From Rhizobiales bacterium 2SD (GTDB lineage: Bacteria > Pseudomonadota > Alphaproteobacteria > Rhizobiales > Beijerinckiaceae), in contig SCMY01000010.1 in assembly GCA_005502805.1 (NCBI GenBank), positions 124,001-188,000 on the forward strand: a DNA stretch of 64,000 nt. The letters run 5' to 3'. This document shows, piece after piece, positions 38,589 through 47,580 of the stretch. The number at the start of each line of letters is the position of its first letter. The stretch's first letter is position 1. A program made the translations under genes and the position numbers. A model generated the notes under the pieces. The model saw nothing but the letters and a program-made list of their open reading frames with translations. It was not told the DNA's origin and did not search any database.

Positions 38589-38783
38589 GAAAAGCCCTCG
38601 TCCCTCTCCTGTCGTTGCCGCAAGGAGAGCAGCGCACGGGGAGAGGTTCAACCGCCACCGGGGCGAGGGGGCCCGTGCCCGGCACGCATTGCTTGCCGAC
38701 CCGGCGCTGCATTTCCACTTTGGCGGAACATGCTCTAGGTTGCGCCGCCTTGCGGCTTTAGGGCCGTCTCCAAGACCTTTGCC

Positions 38784-39548
38784 ATGACCCTGAAGACCCG
38801 CATTATCCCCTGCCTCGACGTCAAGGACGGCCGTGTCGTCAAGGGCGTGAAATTCGTTGATCTCATCGATGCCGGCGACCCCGTTGAAGCCGCCAAGGCC
38901 TATGACGCCGCCGGAGCCGACGAGCTCTGCTTCCTCGACATCACCGCGAGTCATGAAGCGCGCGGCACTCTGCTCGACGTCGTCACCCGCACGGCCGAGG
39001 CCTGCTTCATGCCGCTGACCGTCGGCGGCGGCGTGCGCAAGGTCGAGGATATCCGCGCTTTGCTGCTGGCCGGCGCCGACAAGGTCGCGATCAACACCGC
39101 GGCCGTGACCAACCGCCCCTTCGTCAAGGAAGCCGCGGAAAAATTCGGCGACCAGTGCATCGTCGTCGCCATCGACGCCAAGCAGGTCACGCCCGGGCGC
39201 TGGGAGATCTTCACCCATGGCGGCCGCAACGCCACCGGCATCGACGCCATCGCCTTCGCCCGCGAGGTCGTCTCGCTCGGCGCCGGCGAATTGCTGGTGA
39301 CCTCGATGGACCGCGACGGCACCAAGTCGGGCTATGATATCGGCCTGACCCAGCGCATTGCGGACGCGGTCTCGGTACCGGTGATCGCCTCGGGCGGCGT
39401 CGGCGATCTCGATGACCTCGTCGCCGGCGTGCGCGACGGCCATGCCTCGGCCGTGCTCGCCGCCTCGATCTTCCATTTCGGCACCTACAGCATCCCGCAG
39501 GCCAAGGCGCACATGGCCGCCGCCGGGCTGGCGATGCGGCTGGATTGA
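38784..39548 (+). CDS. hisF: Imidazole glycerol phosphate synthase subunit HisF
   Basis: A 254-residue cyclase barrel. [19 protein letters not shown] holds the catalytic Asp and [15 protein letters not shown] the second; phosphate loops are [11 protein letters not shown] and [10 protein letters not shown]. It restarts the his series after the inverted pheC, about 195 bp from the divergent pheC start, so it probably has its own promoter. hisE follows at once. Confidence 0.97.
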   Translation: MTLKTRIIPCLDVKDGRVVKGVKFVDLIDAGDPVEAAKAYDAAGADELCFLDITASHEARGTLLDVVTRTAEACFMPLTVGGGVRKVEDIRALLLAGADKVAINTAAVTNRPFVKEAAEKFGDQCIVVAIDAKQVTPGRWEIFTHGGRNATGIDAIAFAREVVSLGAGELLVTSMDRDGTKSGYDIGLTQRIADAVSVPVIASGGVGDLDDLVAGVRDGHASAVLAASIFHFGTYSIPQAKAHMAAAGLAMRLD

Positions 39549-39553
39549 CTGAG

Positions 39554-39874
39554 ATGACCGCCTTCACCCTCGCCGATCTCGAACGCATCGTCGCCGAGCG
39601 CGCCAGTGTTTCACCTGAGGAATCTTGGACGGCCAAGCTTTTGGCCGCCGGTCCCGAGCGCGCCGCCAAGAAGTTGGGCGAGGAGGCGGTCGAAGCCGTC
39701 ATCGCCGCCGTGAAGGGCGATCGCGACGAGCTGATCGCCGAGAGCGCCGATCTGCTTTATCATCTTTTGGTCGTGCTCAAGTCGCGCGATGTTGCATTGC
39801 GGGACGTCTTGAGCCAGCTTGAGGCCCGCACCGCGCGCTCCGGCCTGGCCGAGAAGGCGGCGCGGCCCCGTTAG
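39554..39874 (+). CDS. hisE: Phosphoribosyl-ATP diphosphatase
   Basis: A 106-residue MazG-like pyrophosphohydrolase for the second step of histidine synthesis. The helical metal-binding segment [54 protein letters not shown] has the conserved ExxE...ExxD pattern. It is separate from hisI, as in most alphaproteobacteria. The ATG at 39554 is chosen; a TTG at 39545 would overlap hisF. Confidence 0.95.
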   Translation: MTAFTLADLERIVAERASVSPEESWTAKLLAAGPERAAKKLGEEAVEAVIAAVKGDRDELIAESADLLYHLLVVLKSRDVALRDVLSQLEARTARSGLAEKAARPR

Positions 39875-39948
39875 GGCATGGTTGTGCCCAAGGTTTGAAA
39901 GTCGAGGCAGTCGCGTTGAACCTCGAAGCTTGGAATACGGGGGGTATC

Positions 39949-40923
39949 ATGGACCAGCGTCCGCTCGCGGCGCCATCCGCCCCCGATCTGGTCTCGCCCT
40001 ATCGCAGCTTCACGCGTGACGAGTGGGCGCATCTGCGCGCCGATGCGCCGCTGACGCTCTCGGTCGACGACCTCACCAAGCTGCAATCGATCAACGACCC
40101 GATCTCGCTCGACGAGATCGTCGCGATCTACTTGCCGCTGTCGCGCCTGCTCTCGCTCTACGTCGCCGCGACGCAAGGGCTGTTCAAGGCGACGCAGCGC
40201 TTCCTGATGGCCGAGGCCGAGGTCAAAGTCCCCTATGTCATCGGCGTCGCCGGCTCGGTCGCGGTCGGCAAGTCGACCACGGCGCGCGTGCTGAAAGCGC
40301 TGCTCTCGCGCTGGCCGAACACGCCCAAGGTCGAGCTCGTCACCACCGACGGCTTCCTCCTGCCTAATGCCGAGCTCGAGCGCCGCGGCCTGATGCAGCG
40401 CAAGGGCTTTCCGGAAAGCTATGACAGCGCCGCGATCCTGCGTTTCCTCTCCGATGTGAAGGCCGGCAAGCGCGCCGTCAGCGCCCCCGTCTATTCGCAT
40501 CTGGTCTACGACGTCGTCCCCGGCGAACAGGTCACGGTCGAGCGGCCGGATATCCTGATCCTCGAGGGGCTCAACGTGCTGCAGGCGAGCCGCCTGCCGA
40601 AGGACGGCACGATCACCCCGATCGTCTCGGACTTCTTCGACTTCTCGGTCTATCTCGACGCCGACGAGAATGATCTGCACCGCTGGTATGTCAACCGCTT
40701 CATGACGTTGCGCCAGACCGCCTTCCGCGATCCGCGCTCCTTCTTCCGCAAATATGCCGAGATCGGCGAAGACGAGGCGCTCTCGATCGCCGAGAAGCTC
40801 TGGACCGGCATCAACCTGCCCAATCTGCGCGAGAACATCGTGCCGACCCGCCAGCGCGCCAGCCTGATCCTGACCAAGGGCGCGAGCCATCGCATCCAGC
40901 AGGTTGCTTTGCGGCGGCTCTAG
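39949..40923 (+). CDS. coaA: Type I pantothenate kinase
   Basis: A 324-residue kinase for the first committed step of coenzyme A synthesis. The P-loop is [45 protein letters not shown] and [12 protein letters not shown] are family hallmarks. The ATG at 39949 (MDQRP) is preferred; an upstream in-frame ATG at 39895 gives an extra unmatched segment. hisE followed by coaA is a conserved rhizobial order. Confidence 0.97.
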   Translation: MDQRPLAAPSAPDLVSPYRSFTRDEWAHLRADAPLTLSVDDLTKLQSINDPISLDEIVAIYLPLSRLLSLYVAATQGLFKATQRFLMAEAEVKVPYVIGVAGSVAVGKSTTARVLKALLSRWPNTPKVELVTTDGFLLPNAELERRGLMQRKGFPESYDSAAILRFLSDVKAGKRAVSAPVYSHLVYDVVPGEQVTVERPDILILEGLNVLQASRLPKDGTITPIVSDFFDFSVYLDADENDLHRWYVNRFMTLRQTAFRDPRSFFRKYAEIGEDEALSIAEKLWTGINLPNLRENIVPTRQRASLILTKGASHRIQQVALRRL

Positions 40924-40954
40924 CACGGACATCGAGCCGCCGGGTCCAAACGCC

Positions 40955-41482
40955 ATGACGACCTATGTCGCCCTGCTGCACTCGATCGTGCTCGGCCCCG
41001 GCAGGCGCGTGGTGATGGCGGATCTGAAGGCGATGGCGGCGGAGGTGGGCTTTCGCGATGTGCGCAGCTGGGTCGCCACCGGCAATCTGGTCTTCGACGG
41101 TGAGGATGCACCTCTCGCGGTGGTCGAGGAACGGTTGGAGGCGGCCTTCCGTGTCCGCTTCGGCAAGCATGTCGACATCATCCTGCGCAAGGCGGAGGGC
41201 TGGCGGCGCCTCGCCGCCCAAAATCCTTTCCCGGCGGGCAACGGCCCCGATATCGGCATCCGTGTCATGCGACAGCCGCTCGGTCCCGATGCCTTGTCCA
41301 TGCTCCGTGGGATCGCCGCGCCGGGCATCGCGCTCGCCCTCGCCGACGGCGATCTCTGGATCGATTTCGGCGGCAAGCCGAGCGAGACGAAGCTGCTCTC
41401 GCATCTGACGACCAAAAAGCTCGGCATCGGCACGCTCCGCAACGCCAACACCATCAAGGCGCTCGCCGCGATGCTGGGCTGA
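40955..41482 (+). CDS. DUF1697 domain-containing protein
   Basis: A 175-residue protein of the DUF1697 family (TTYVALLHSIVLGPGRRVVMADLKAMAAEVGFRDVRSWVATGNLVF, typical N-terminal half). Function unknown; the fold is ferredoxin-like and no catalytic residues are established. The ATG at 40955 begins the conserved part; the upstream extension to 40904 overlaps coaA. Its stop shares one base with the next start (TGATG), implying coupling to the YqaA-like gene. Confidence 0.88.
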   Translation: MTTYVALLHSIVLGPGRRVVMADLKAMAAEVGFRDVRSWVATGNLVFDGEDAPLAVVEERLEAAFRVRFGKHVDIILRKAEGWRRLAAQNPFPAGNGPDIGIRVMRQPLGPDALSMLRGIAAPGIALALADGDLWIDFGGKPSETKLLSHLTTKKLGIGTLRNANTIKALAAMLG

Positions 41483-41931
41483 TGGCTGTCGATTTTGCCT
41501 CCCTCGGGCTGATGGCGGGCGCGGCCTTCGTCGCCGCGACGCTGTTGCCGGCGCAGTCGGAAGCCGTCTTCGTCGGGCTGCTGGCGGCGAAATCGGTCGA
41601 TCCGACGCTGCTCTTCATCGTCGCCTCGCTCGCCAACACGGCCGGCTCGGTCGTCAACTGGTGGCTCGGCCGGCTGATCGCGACGGGTGGCGTCGAGCAC
41701 CTGCCGGCGCGGTTGCGGCCCGATCCGGTACGTTTCGCCAAGGCGCAGGGCTGGTTCGCCCGCTTCGGCTGGCCGTCGCTGCTCTTTTCCTGGCTGCCGA
41801 TCGGTGGTGATCCGCTGACCTTCGTCGCGGGATCGCTGAACTATCCGCTGCTGCGCTTCATCCTGCTGGTGTTCATCGGCAAGGCGGCGCGCTATGCCTT
41901 GCTCTGGGCGGGCTGGGCCGCCGCTGCATAA
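41482..41931 (+). CDS. YqaA-family inner-membrane protein (DedA/SNARE-associated fold)
   Basis: A 149-residue polytopic membrane protein with about four hydrophobic segments. FVAATLLPAQSEAVFVGLLA, NTAGSVVNWWLGRLIA and RFGWPSLLFSWLPIGGDPLTFVAGSLNYPLLRFILLVFIGKAARY are the YqaA/VTT-like hallmarks. Relatives of the VTT superfamily act in lipid scrambling or export; the role of YqaA is not established. It overlaps the DUF1697 gene by one base. Confidence 0.88.
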   Translation: MAVDFASLGLMAGAAFVAATLLPAQSEAVFVGLLAAKSVDPTLLFIVASLANTAGSVVNWWLGRLIATGGVEHLPARLRPDPVRFAKAQGWFARFGWPSLLFSWLPIGGDPLTFVAGSLNYPLLRFILLVFIGKAARYALLWAGWAAAA

Positions 41932-41992
41932 GCATTTGCGCCGCTTTCGGTCTCGGGGTACCAGCGAGGCCCCTTCTGATGGAGACCAGATC

Positions 41993-42343
41993 ATGAGCAT
42001 CAAGCGCATTGCCCCCGGCCCGCGCATGTCGAAGGCCGTCGTGCATGGCAATACGGTCTATCTCGCCGGTCAGGTCGCCGGTGCGGCCGCCGGCAAGAGC
42101 GTCGGCGAGCAGACCAAGGACATTCTCTCGATCATCGACGGCCTCCTGGCCGAAGCCGGCACCGACAAGTCGAAGCTGCTGATGGTCAACATCTGGCTCT
42201 CGGACATGTCGACCTTCGCCGAGATGAACGCGGTCTGGGACGGCTGGGTCTCGGCCGGCAACGCGCCGGGCCGCGCCACCGTCGAGGCCAAGCTCGCCGG
42301 CCCGCAATACACGGTTGAGATCGCGGTCATCGCCGCGATCTGA
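41993..42343 (+). CDS. RidA-family protein
   Basis: A 116-residue Rid-family protein. RidA members hydrolyse reactive enamine/imine intermediates from PLP enzymes. The conserved pattern V.GNTVYLAGQVA, a central helix (QTKDILSIIDGLLAEAGTDKSKLLMVNIWLSDM) and FAEMNAVWDGW are present. The Arg that salt-bridges substrate in true RidA aligns with the R of PGRATVEA. GGAG lies 9 nt upstream of the ATG. A PLP aminotransferase is nearby at 43881-45032. Confidence 0.9.
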   Translation: MSIKRIAPGPRMSKAVVHGNTVYLAGQVAGAAAGKSVGEQTKDILSIIDGLLAEAGTDKSKLLMVNIWLSDMSTFAEMNAVWDGWVSAGNAPGRATVEAKLAGPQYTVEIAVIAAI

Positions 42344-42356
42344 TCGCTGTCGCCTA

Positions 42357-42473
42357 GAGCAGGATGCGAAAAAGTGGGAACCGGTTTTTCGCTGGAATCC
42401 TGCTCCAAATTCCTAGAATCGATCACATTTTATGATTTTGGATCGATTCGATCCAAAATCATCGTGATCTAGG
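42357..42473. repeat. RIME-like intergenic palindromic repeat
   Basis: A ~117-bp element made of two palindromes. The first (42357-42405) has arms GAGCAGGAT and ATCCTGCTC with an inner GCGAAAAA/TTTTTCGC-type pairing. The second (42412-42473) has a perfect 14-bp inner dyad, ATGATTTTGGATCG and CGATCCAAAATCAT, with outer CCTAG/CTAGG ends. The first palindrome closely matches an abundant extragenic repeat of Rhizobiales (RIME1 group). It fills the gap between ridA and the TPR gene. Confidence 0.8.
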
Positions 42474-42491
42474 GGTGGCGGGCTTACAAAC

Positions 42492-43880
42492 GTGAATCCG
42501 GAACTCGCCACCATCCTGGCACGGGTCTCGCAGCGCGAGGGCGTTCCCCCCGCGCTGCTGCTCGGGGTGCTCGCCTCGATGGGCGACGCCTCCGGTAAGC
42601 CCGATTTCACCCGGATCGAGAACAATCTGGCGCGCCGGGCCGGTGATTTCTGTAGCCTGCGGAGGCGGCTCACCAAGCCGTCCGGGAACGATCCCGAGCG
42701 CGACCGGCTGCAGGCGCTGGCAGTGCAGGCGCTGGCCGATGGCCGGCTTGCCGAGGCTGATCGGCTGTTGGCGCAGGCCGAACAGCGCAATCTCGGCGGG
42801 GCGACCGCGGCCGACGCGCTGTCGCGCGATCGGTTGCTCGCCGCTGCCGCCGGCCGTGCCGATCGCGGCGCAGTAGCGATGCTGCACCTCAACCCGCAAG
42901 CCTATCGCGATGCCGCCGAGCGCTATGCCGAGGCGGCGCTGATCGCCGATTCCGCTGAAGCGGGCAGCGGGCTCACCTATGCCTGGATGCAGGCCGACGC
43001 GCTGGCCCGGCGTGGCGCCGATTTTTCCGACAAGTCCGCTTTCGTCGCCTCGATCGGCCAGTTGCGTGCCCTGCTCGGCAAGCTCGACAATTTCGACCAG
43101 ACCGTGCCCTGGGCCGAGACGCAGCTTCGGCTGGCGCGCTCGCTCACCGGCCTGTCGCACCATGAGGGCGGCGGCTCCCTCCTCCGTCAGGTGGTCGAGA
43201 TCTACCGCATGACCCTGGAGGATCTGCAGCGCGCCAAGGCGCCGCGCCTCTGGACGGCGCTGCAGACCAGGCTCGGCGAGGCCCTGGCCCGGCTCGGCGA
43301 GATCGAGGACGATGCCGGCCTGCTCGACGAGGGCGTCGCCGCCTTCCGCGCCGGGCTCTCCGGGATGACGCGCGCCGACATGCCGCGCGAATGGGGGCGG
43401 CTGCAATGGGAGCTTGGCAAGGCCCATGTCGCGCTCGGCCAACGCGCCAGCGGCGTCTCCGCTTTCGAGGCGGCGGTGAACTGCTTCAAGCTGGTGCTCG
43501 ACGACCGGCCGCGCGAGAGCGCCCCGCTCGAATGGGCCGAGGTGCAGGACCGGACCGGGGCCGCGCTGGTGGGCCTCGCTGGCTATTACAACGAGCCGGT
43601 CGTGCTGGAGGAGGCGATCGCCGCCTACGACGCGGCGCTGGAGGTCCGGCGCCGCGAGATCGTGCCTTCGCTCTGGGCCGACAGCGCCGCGAACCGGGCC
43701 GAGGCGCGGCTGGAGCTGGCCGAGCGCCTCCGCGACCGTGTCGAGGCCGAAAAGGCGATCACCGAGCTCGTCATGGCGATCGAGACGCTGCGTGGCCTCG
43801 GCCTTGCGGCCGAGGCCAAGCGCCGCGAATCGAAGCTGCTCAAGGCCGCAGCCCTGGTCGAGGCGCTCCGCAAGCGCTGA
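42492..43880 (+). CDS. TPR-repeat protein of unknown function
   Basis: A 462-residue helical protein with degenerate tetratricopeptide repeats from ~65 to the C-terminus (e.g. ALAVQALADGRLAEADRLLAQAE; LGEALARLGEIEDDAGLLDEGVAAFRAGL; ELGKAHVALGQRASGVSAFEAAVNCFKL; EEAIAAYDAALEV). A W at a fixed place in several ~50-residue repeats (PREWGRLQWELG, PLEWAEVQ, PSLWADSAANRAEA) is typical of a long alphaproteobacterial TPR type. No signal peptide. The GTG start at 42492 has no strong ribosome-binding site, so the true start is uncertain. Confidence 0.75.
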   Translation: MNPELATILARVSQREGVPPALLLGVLASMGDASGKPDFTRIENNLARRAGDFCSLRRRLTKPSGNDPERDRLQALAVQALADGRLAEADRLLAQAEQRNLGGATAADALSRDRLLAAAAGRADRGAVAMLHLNPQAYRDAAERYAEAALIADSAEAGSGLTYAWMQADALARRGADFSDKSAFVASIGQLRALLGKLDNFDQTVPWAETQLRLARSLTGLSHHEGGGSLLRQVVEIYRMTLEDLQRAKAPRLWTALQTRLGEALARLGEIEDDAGLLDEGVAAFRAGLSGMTRADMPREWGRLQWELGKAHVALGQRASGVSAFEAAVNCFKLVLDDRPRESAPLEWAEVQDRTGAALVGLAGYYNEPVVLEEAIAAYDAALEVRRREIVPSLWADSAANRAEARLELAERLRDRVEAEKAITELVMAIETLRGLGLAAEAKRRESKLLKAAALVEALRKR

Positions 43881-45032
43881 TCAGGCTTGGACGCGCAAGG
43901 ACGCAAGCCGCTCCAGCGCCTTGTCGAGCGTCGTATCGTGCTTGGCGAAGCAGAAGCGCACGACATTGCGCACCGCCCCTTCCGCATAGAAGGCGCTGAC
44001 CGGGATCGCCGCCACGCCATGCTCGGCGACCAGCCGCTGGCAGAAGGCGACGTCGCCGTCCTCGCCGAGCGGGCCGATGTCGACATTGAGGAAATAGGTG
44101 CCGGCGCTCGGCAGCACGCTGAAGCCGAGCTCGCGGAGGCCGCCGGCGAAGCGGTCGCGCGAGCGCTGGAAATCGGCGCGCATCCCTTCGAAATAGGCAT
44201 CGTCCTTGCCGAGGCCATAGGCGACCGCCGCCTGCAGGTTCGGCGGCGTCGTGAAGGTGATGTACTGGTGCGCCTTGGCCAGTACCCGCATCAGCTCCGG
44301 CGCGGCCATCACCATCCCGACCTTCCAGCCGGTCAGCGAGAAGATCTTGCCGGCCGAGGAGATCTTGACCGTGCGCTCGCGCATCCCCGGCCGGCTCATC
44401 AGCGGCTGATGGCGGTGGCCGTCGAAGACGACATGCTCCCAGACGTCGTCGCAGATCGCGACCGCATTGTGCCGGACGCAGAACGAGGCCAGCAGGTCGA
44501 GATCGTCCTCGCTGAAATTGGTCGCGGTCGGGTTGAGCGGGTTGTTGAACAATACCGCCCTGGTCTTCGGCGAGAAGGCCTTGGCCAGCGCCTCCTCGCT
44601 CAGGCCGAAATGCGGTGGCGTCAGCGTCACGAATTTGGGAATGCCGCCGGCGCGGCGCACCAGCGGCAGATAGGCGTCGTACATCGGCTCGAACAGCACG
44701 ACCTCGTCGCCGGGCGAGACGATCGCCATCAGCGCGCCGGCGATCGCCTCGGTCGCGCCGGATGTGATCATCACCTCGGCCTCTGGATCGAGTTCCAGGC
44801 CCTGCCAATGCCGGAAATGCGCAGCGGTCGCCTGACGCAACTCGGGAAGCCCCATCATCGGCGGGTATTGGTTCCAGCCGTCGATCACCGCCTCGGCCGC
44901 CTTGCGGCGCACATCCTCGGGGCCGGGATCGTCGGGAAAACCCTGGCCGAGATTGACGGCCTGGTGTTCGCGCGCGAGCCGCGACATGGTTTCGAAGATG
45001 GTCGTCGGGAGGGCGGAGAAGATCGGGTTCAT
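43881..45032 (-). CDS. PLP-dependent class I/II aminotransferase (methionine/kynurenine AT-like)
   Basis: A 383-residue fold-type I aminotransferase. VNLGQGFPDDPGPEDVRRKA is typical of the KAT III/YbdL-like subgroup, which often favours methionine and aromatic amino acids with glutamine-type oxoacids. The PLP lysine is in SSAGKIFSLTGWKVG, and NNPLNPTATNFS and the C-terminal RFCFAK carry the other substrate contacts. The ATG at 45032 (MNPIFSALPTT) is chosen over a longer in-frame start at 45107. It is convergent with the TPR gene and divergent from cobQ. Confidence 0.88.
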   Translation of the reverse strand: MNPIFSALPTTIFETMSRLAREHQAVNLGQGFPDDPGPEDVRRKAAEAVIDGWNQYPPMMGLPELRQATAAHFRHWQGLELDPEAEVMITSGATEAIAGALMAIVSPGDEVVLFEPMYDAYLPLVRRAGGIPKFVTLTPPHFGLSEEALAKAFSPKTRAVLFNNPLNPTATNFSEDDLDLLASFCVRHNAVAICDDVWEHVVFDGHRHQPLMSRPGMRERTVKISSAGKIFSLTGWKVGMVMAAPELMRVLAKAHQYITFTTPPNLQAAVAYGLGKDDAYFEGMRADFQRSRDRFAGGLRELGFSVLPSAGTYFLNVDIGPLGEDGDVAFCQRLVAEHGVAAIPVSAFYAEGAVRNVVRFCFAKHDTTLDKALERLASLRVQA

Positions 45033-45146
45033 CGCGCTTGTTTCGGTCAGGAAGGCGGGCAGGGCAGCTCGGACGTCGCCCATAGCACGCGCAACGTCGG
45101 TGTGCATCGGTCCGCAAAAGCGGCAGATTATGCGGAGTGATGAATA

Positions 45147-45175
45147 TTGACATTCGTCAGCAGTCAGTATTCTCT
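45147..45175 (+). promoter_or_regulatory. Candidate cobQ promoter with a TTCGTCA half-site
   Basis: A perfect TTGACA (45147-45152) is followed after 15 nt by TATTCT (45168-45173). ATTCGTCA (45152-45159) overlaps it and equals the right half of the TetR palindrome at 46845-46859. It lies ~120-145 nt upstream of the cobQ ATG. Promoter and operator function are inferred; no cobalamin riboswitch is recognised in the 45176-45292 leader. Confidence 0.35.
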
Positions 45176-45292
45176 ATGCCTCAGCCGGTTCACGCCAGCA
45201 CTTCCGCGGTTTCTTCGCCCCTTTGGAGCCGTGGGACGCTGACGTGGACCGGTGAGCTTTTTCGGGGGCTCGAAGCGCGCTAGGCAGGACCC

Positions 45293-46771
45293 ATGCGTTC
45301 CTCCCGCTCAATCCCCGCTTTGATGTTGCTCGGCACCGGCTCCAATGTCGGCAAGTCCCTGCTCGTCGCCGGCCTATGCCGCCTCTTCGCCGATCGCGGG
45401 CTGAAGGTCCGCCCGTTCAAGCCGCAAAACATGTCGAACAATGCCGCGGCGACCGCGCAGGGCGAAATCGGCCGGGCCCAGGCGCTGCAGGCGCGCGCCG
45501 CCCGGATGGCCCCTCATGTCGACATGAACCCGGTGCTGCTCAAGCCCGAGAGCGAACGCGGCAGCCAGATCATCCTGCAGGGCCGCGTCGCCGGCCATCT
45601 CTCCTCCGGGGATTTCAGCCGTCGCGGCGATTTCCTGCCCAAGGTGCTGGAAAGCTTCGAGCGGCTGAGCGACGGCGCCGACCTGATTCTGGTCGAGGGG
45701 GCGGGTTCGCCGGCTGAGACCAATCTGCGCGCCCGCGACATCGCCAATCTCGGCTTCGCCCGGGCCGCTGGCGTTCCGGCGATCCTCGTCGGCGACATCG
45801 ATCGCGGCGGCGTCATCGCCAGTCTCGTCGGCAGCCATGCCGTGCTCGATGCCGAAGACCGGGCGATGATCCGCGGCTTCGCGATCAACCGCTTCCGCGG
45901 CGATGTCGACCTGTTCACGCCGGCGCTCGACACGATCACCCAGGCGACGGGCTGGCCGAGCCTCGGCGTGGTGCCCTGGTTCGCCGAGGCCGCGCGTCTG
46001 CCGGCAGAGGATGCGCTCGATCTGGCGCGCGATGTGCCGGCCCGCAATGGCGCGTTGAAGATCGCCGTCCCGGTCCTGCCCGGCATCGCCAATTTCGACG
46101 ATCTCGACCCGCTGAAGCTCGAACCCGGCGTCGAGCTGGTCTTTGTCGGCCCAGGCACGCCGCTGCCGGGCGATGCCGCCCTGGTGATCCTGCCGGGCTC
46201 CAAGACGACGCTGCGCGATCTCGCCAAGCTGCGGGAAGAGGGCTGGGATATCGACATCCTTGCCCATCGCCGCCGCGGCGGCCATGTGCTCGGCCTCTGT
46301 GGCGGCTACCAGATGCTTGGCAAGAGCGTGCGCGATCCACTCGGCCTCGAAGGGCCGGCCGGCGCGGCTCCCGGTCTCGGCCTGCTCGACATCGAGACCG
46401 AGCTCACGCCGGACAAGACGGTGCGTGAGGTGGCGGTCGCGCATCCGGAGAGCGGCAGCGAAGGCCGCGCCTATGAGATTCATCTCGGTGTCAGCGAGGG
46501 GCCTGACCGGGCGCGGGCGCCATTTCGTGTCGACGGCCGGCCGGAAGGGGCCCGCAGTACCGACGGAAGGGTCGTGGGGACCTATCTTCATGGCGTATTG
46601 ACCTCGGATCCGCTGCGCCGCGCCTGGCTCGAAACTCTGGCCGGCGGAGCGCTCGCGATCGGAGGGGCCTATGAACCGGCGGTCGAAGCCGCTCTCGACC
46701 GGCTGGCCGAGCATCTGGAACGCCATCTCGACACCGCGCGGCTTCTGGGGCTGGCGCGATCACGCTCCTGA
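45293..46771 (+). CDS. cobQ: Cobyric acid synthase
   Basis: A 492-residue enzyme that amidates four side chains of adenosyl-cobyrinic acid a,c-diamide using glutamine. The N-terminal ATP-binding domain has [25 protein letters not shown] and [13 protein letters not shown]. The C-terminal GATase domain has the catalytic Cys in [12 protein letters not shown] and a final YLHGVLTSD. No other cobalamin genes are adjacent in the window, so it is an isolated member of the pathway here. Confidence 0.96.
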   Translation: MRSSRSIPALMLLGTGSNVGKSLLVAGLCRLFADRGLKVRPFKPQNMSNNAAATAQGEIGRAQALQARAARMAPHVDMNPVLLKPESERGSQIILQGRVAGHLSSGDFSRRGDFLPKVLESFERLSDGADLILVEGAGSPAETNLRARDIANLGFARAAGVPAILVGDIDRGGVIASLVGSHAVLDAEDRAMIRGFAINRFRGDVDLFTPALDTITQATGWPSLGVVPWFAEAARLPAEDALDLARDVPARNGALKIAVPVLPGIANFDDLDPLKLEPGVELVFVGPGTPLPGDAALVILPGSKTTLRDLAKLREEGWDIDILAHRRRGGHVLGLCGGYQMLGKSVRDPLGLEGPAGAAPGLGLLDIETELTPDKTVREVAVAHPESGSEGRAYEIHLGVSEGPDRARAPFRVDGRPEGARSTDGRVVGTYLHGVLTSDPLRRAWLETLAGGALAIGGAYEPAVEAALDRLAEHLERHLDTARLLGLARSRS

Positions 46772-46844
46772 CAGCGGCAGGTCGTTTGGCGAAAAACTGT
46801 CAGGAGGACACAAATAAAGCTTTGCCGTTCAATTTGTTGACGAC

Positions 46845-46859
46845 TGACGAAATTCGTCA
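46845..46859. promoter_or_regulatory. TetR operator-like palindrome inside the regulator's own promoter
   Basis: TGACGAAATTCGTCA is a perfect 7+1+7 palindrome. It lies exactly in the 17-nt spacer between TTGACG (46837-46842) and TACTCA (46860-46865). An outer GTTGA/TCAAC pair (46836-46840 and 46863-46867) extends the symmetry. This is a strong case for autorepression by the TetR protein encoded from 46926. Confidence 0.7.
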
Positions 46860-46925
46860 TACTCAACGATGGCGTCCGCAGACGGCCTATGGGAACAAGT
46901 TGTCAGACCGGGAAGTTGCCCTGGC

Positions 46926-47522
46926 ATGAGCACAGTAGAGCGCGATACGAGGCACGAGATCATCGACGTTGCCGAGCGGTTCTTCCGCCAGATCGGCTAT
47001 CAGAAGACCACCGTCGCCGATATCGCCAAGTCGCTGCGCATGAGCCCGGCGAATGTCTATCGTTTCTTCGACTCCAAGAAGGCGATCAACGAGGCGGTCG
47101 CCGAACGCTCGATGAGCGAGCTTGAGGCGACGGTCGCCGCCATCGCCGCCGAGAAGCGCCCGGCTGCCGGGCGCCTGCGCGACATCCTCGCTGCGACTTG
47201 CCGGATCAACTCGGCCCGCTATCTCGACAATCATCGCCTGCACGAGATGGTCGCCTGCGCCATGGAGGAGAGCTGGGACGTCGTCCGCGGCCATGTCGAG
47301 CGCTATGACGCGATCCTGCGCGGCGTCGTCGCCGACGGCATTGCCGATGGCGAGTTCACCGTCCGCGATCCGATTACCGCGACCCATTGCGTGCGCATGG
47401 CGATGATGCGTTTCCACCATCCGCTTTTGCTCGGTCAATGCGCCGAGCTGCCGGGGCCGAATGTCGAGGAGATGATCGACTTCGTGCTGGCCGGCTTGGG
47501 TGTTGGGCGTAGCGCGACCTGA
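46926..47522 (+). CDS. TetR-family transcriptional regulator
   Basis: A 198-residue regulator. The N-terminal HTH is clear (IIDVAERFFRQIGYQKTTVADIAKSLRMSPANVYRFFDSKKAI). The C-terminal helical domain is the ligand/dimerisation part (e.g. INSARYLDNHRLHEMVACAMEESWDVVRGH). The ATG at 46926 is chosen because an upstream in-frame ATG at 46869 would start essentially at the predicted transcription start. The promoter carries a perfect palindrome. The target beyond itself is unknown; neighbours are cobQ upstream and LPS-sugar genes downstream. Confidence 0.9.
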   Translation: MSTVERDTRHEIIDVAERFFRQIGYQKTTVADIAKSLRMSPANVYRFFDSKKAINEAVAERSMSELEATVAAIAAEKRPAAGRLRDILAATCRINSARYLDNHRLHEMVACAMEESWDVVRGHVERYDAILRGVVADGIADGEFTVRDPITATHCVRMAMMRFHHPLLLGQCAELPGPNVEEMIDFVLAGLGVGRSAT

Positions 47523-47580
47523 GCGTTCGCCTCCGGTCTGCGTTGACAAGGCGCTGGCGGAGCGGGATACCCCGCCGCGC

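Noticed and set aside
38744-38759. Terminator-like hairpin GCCGC/GCGGC upstream of hisF
   Set aside because: It is followed by only TTT and lies just before a gene start with no upstream gene on that strand to terminate.
45176-45292. Possible cobalamin riboswitch before cobQ
   Set aside because: No B12-box-like sequence or long multi-helix fold is evident in the ~120-bp leader.
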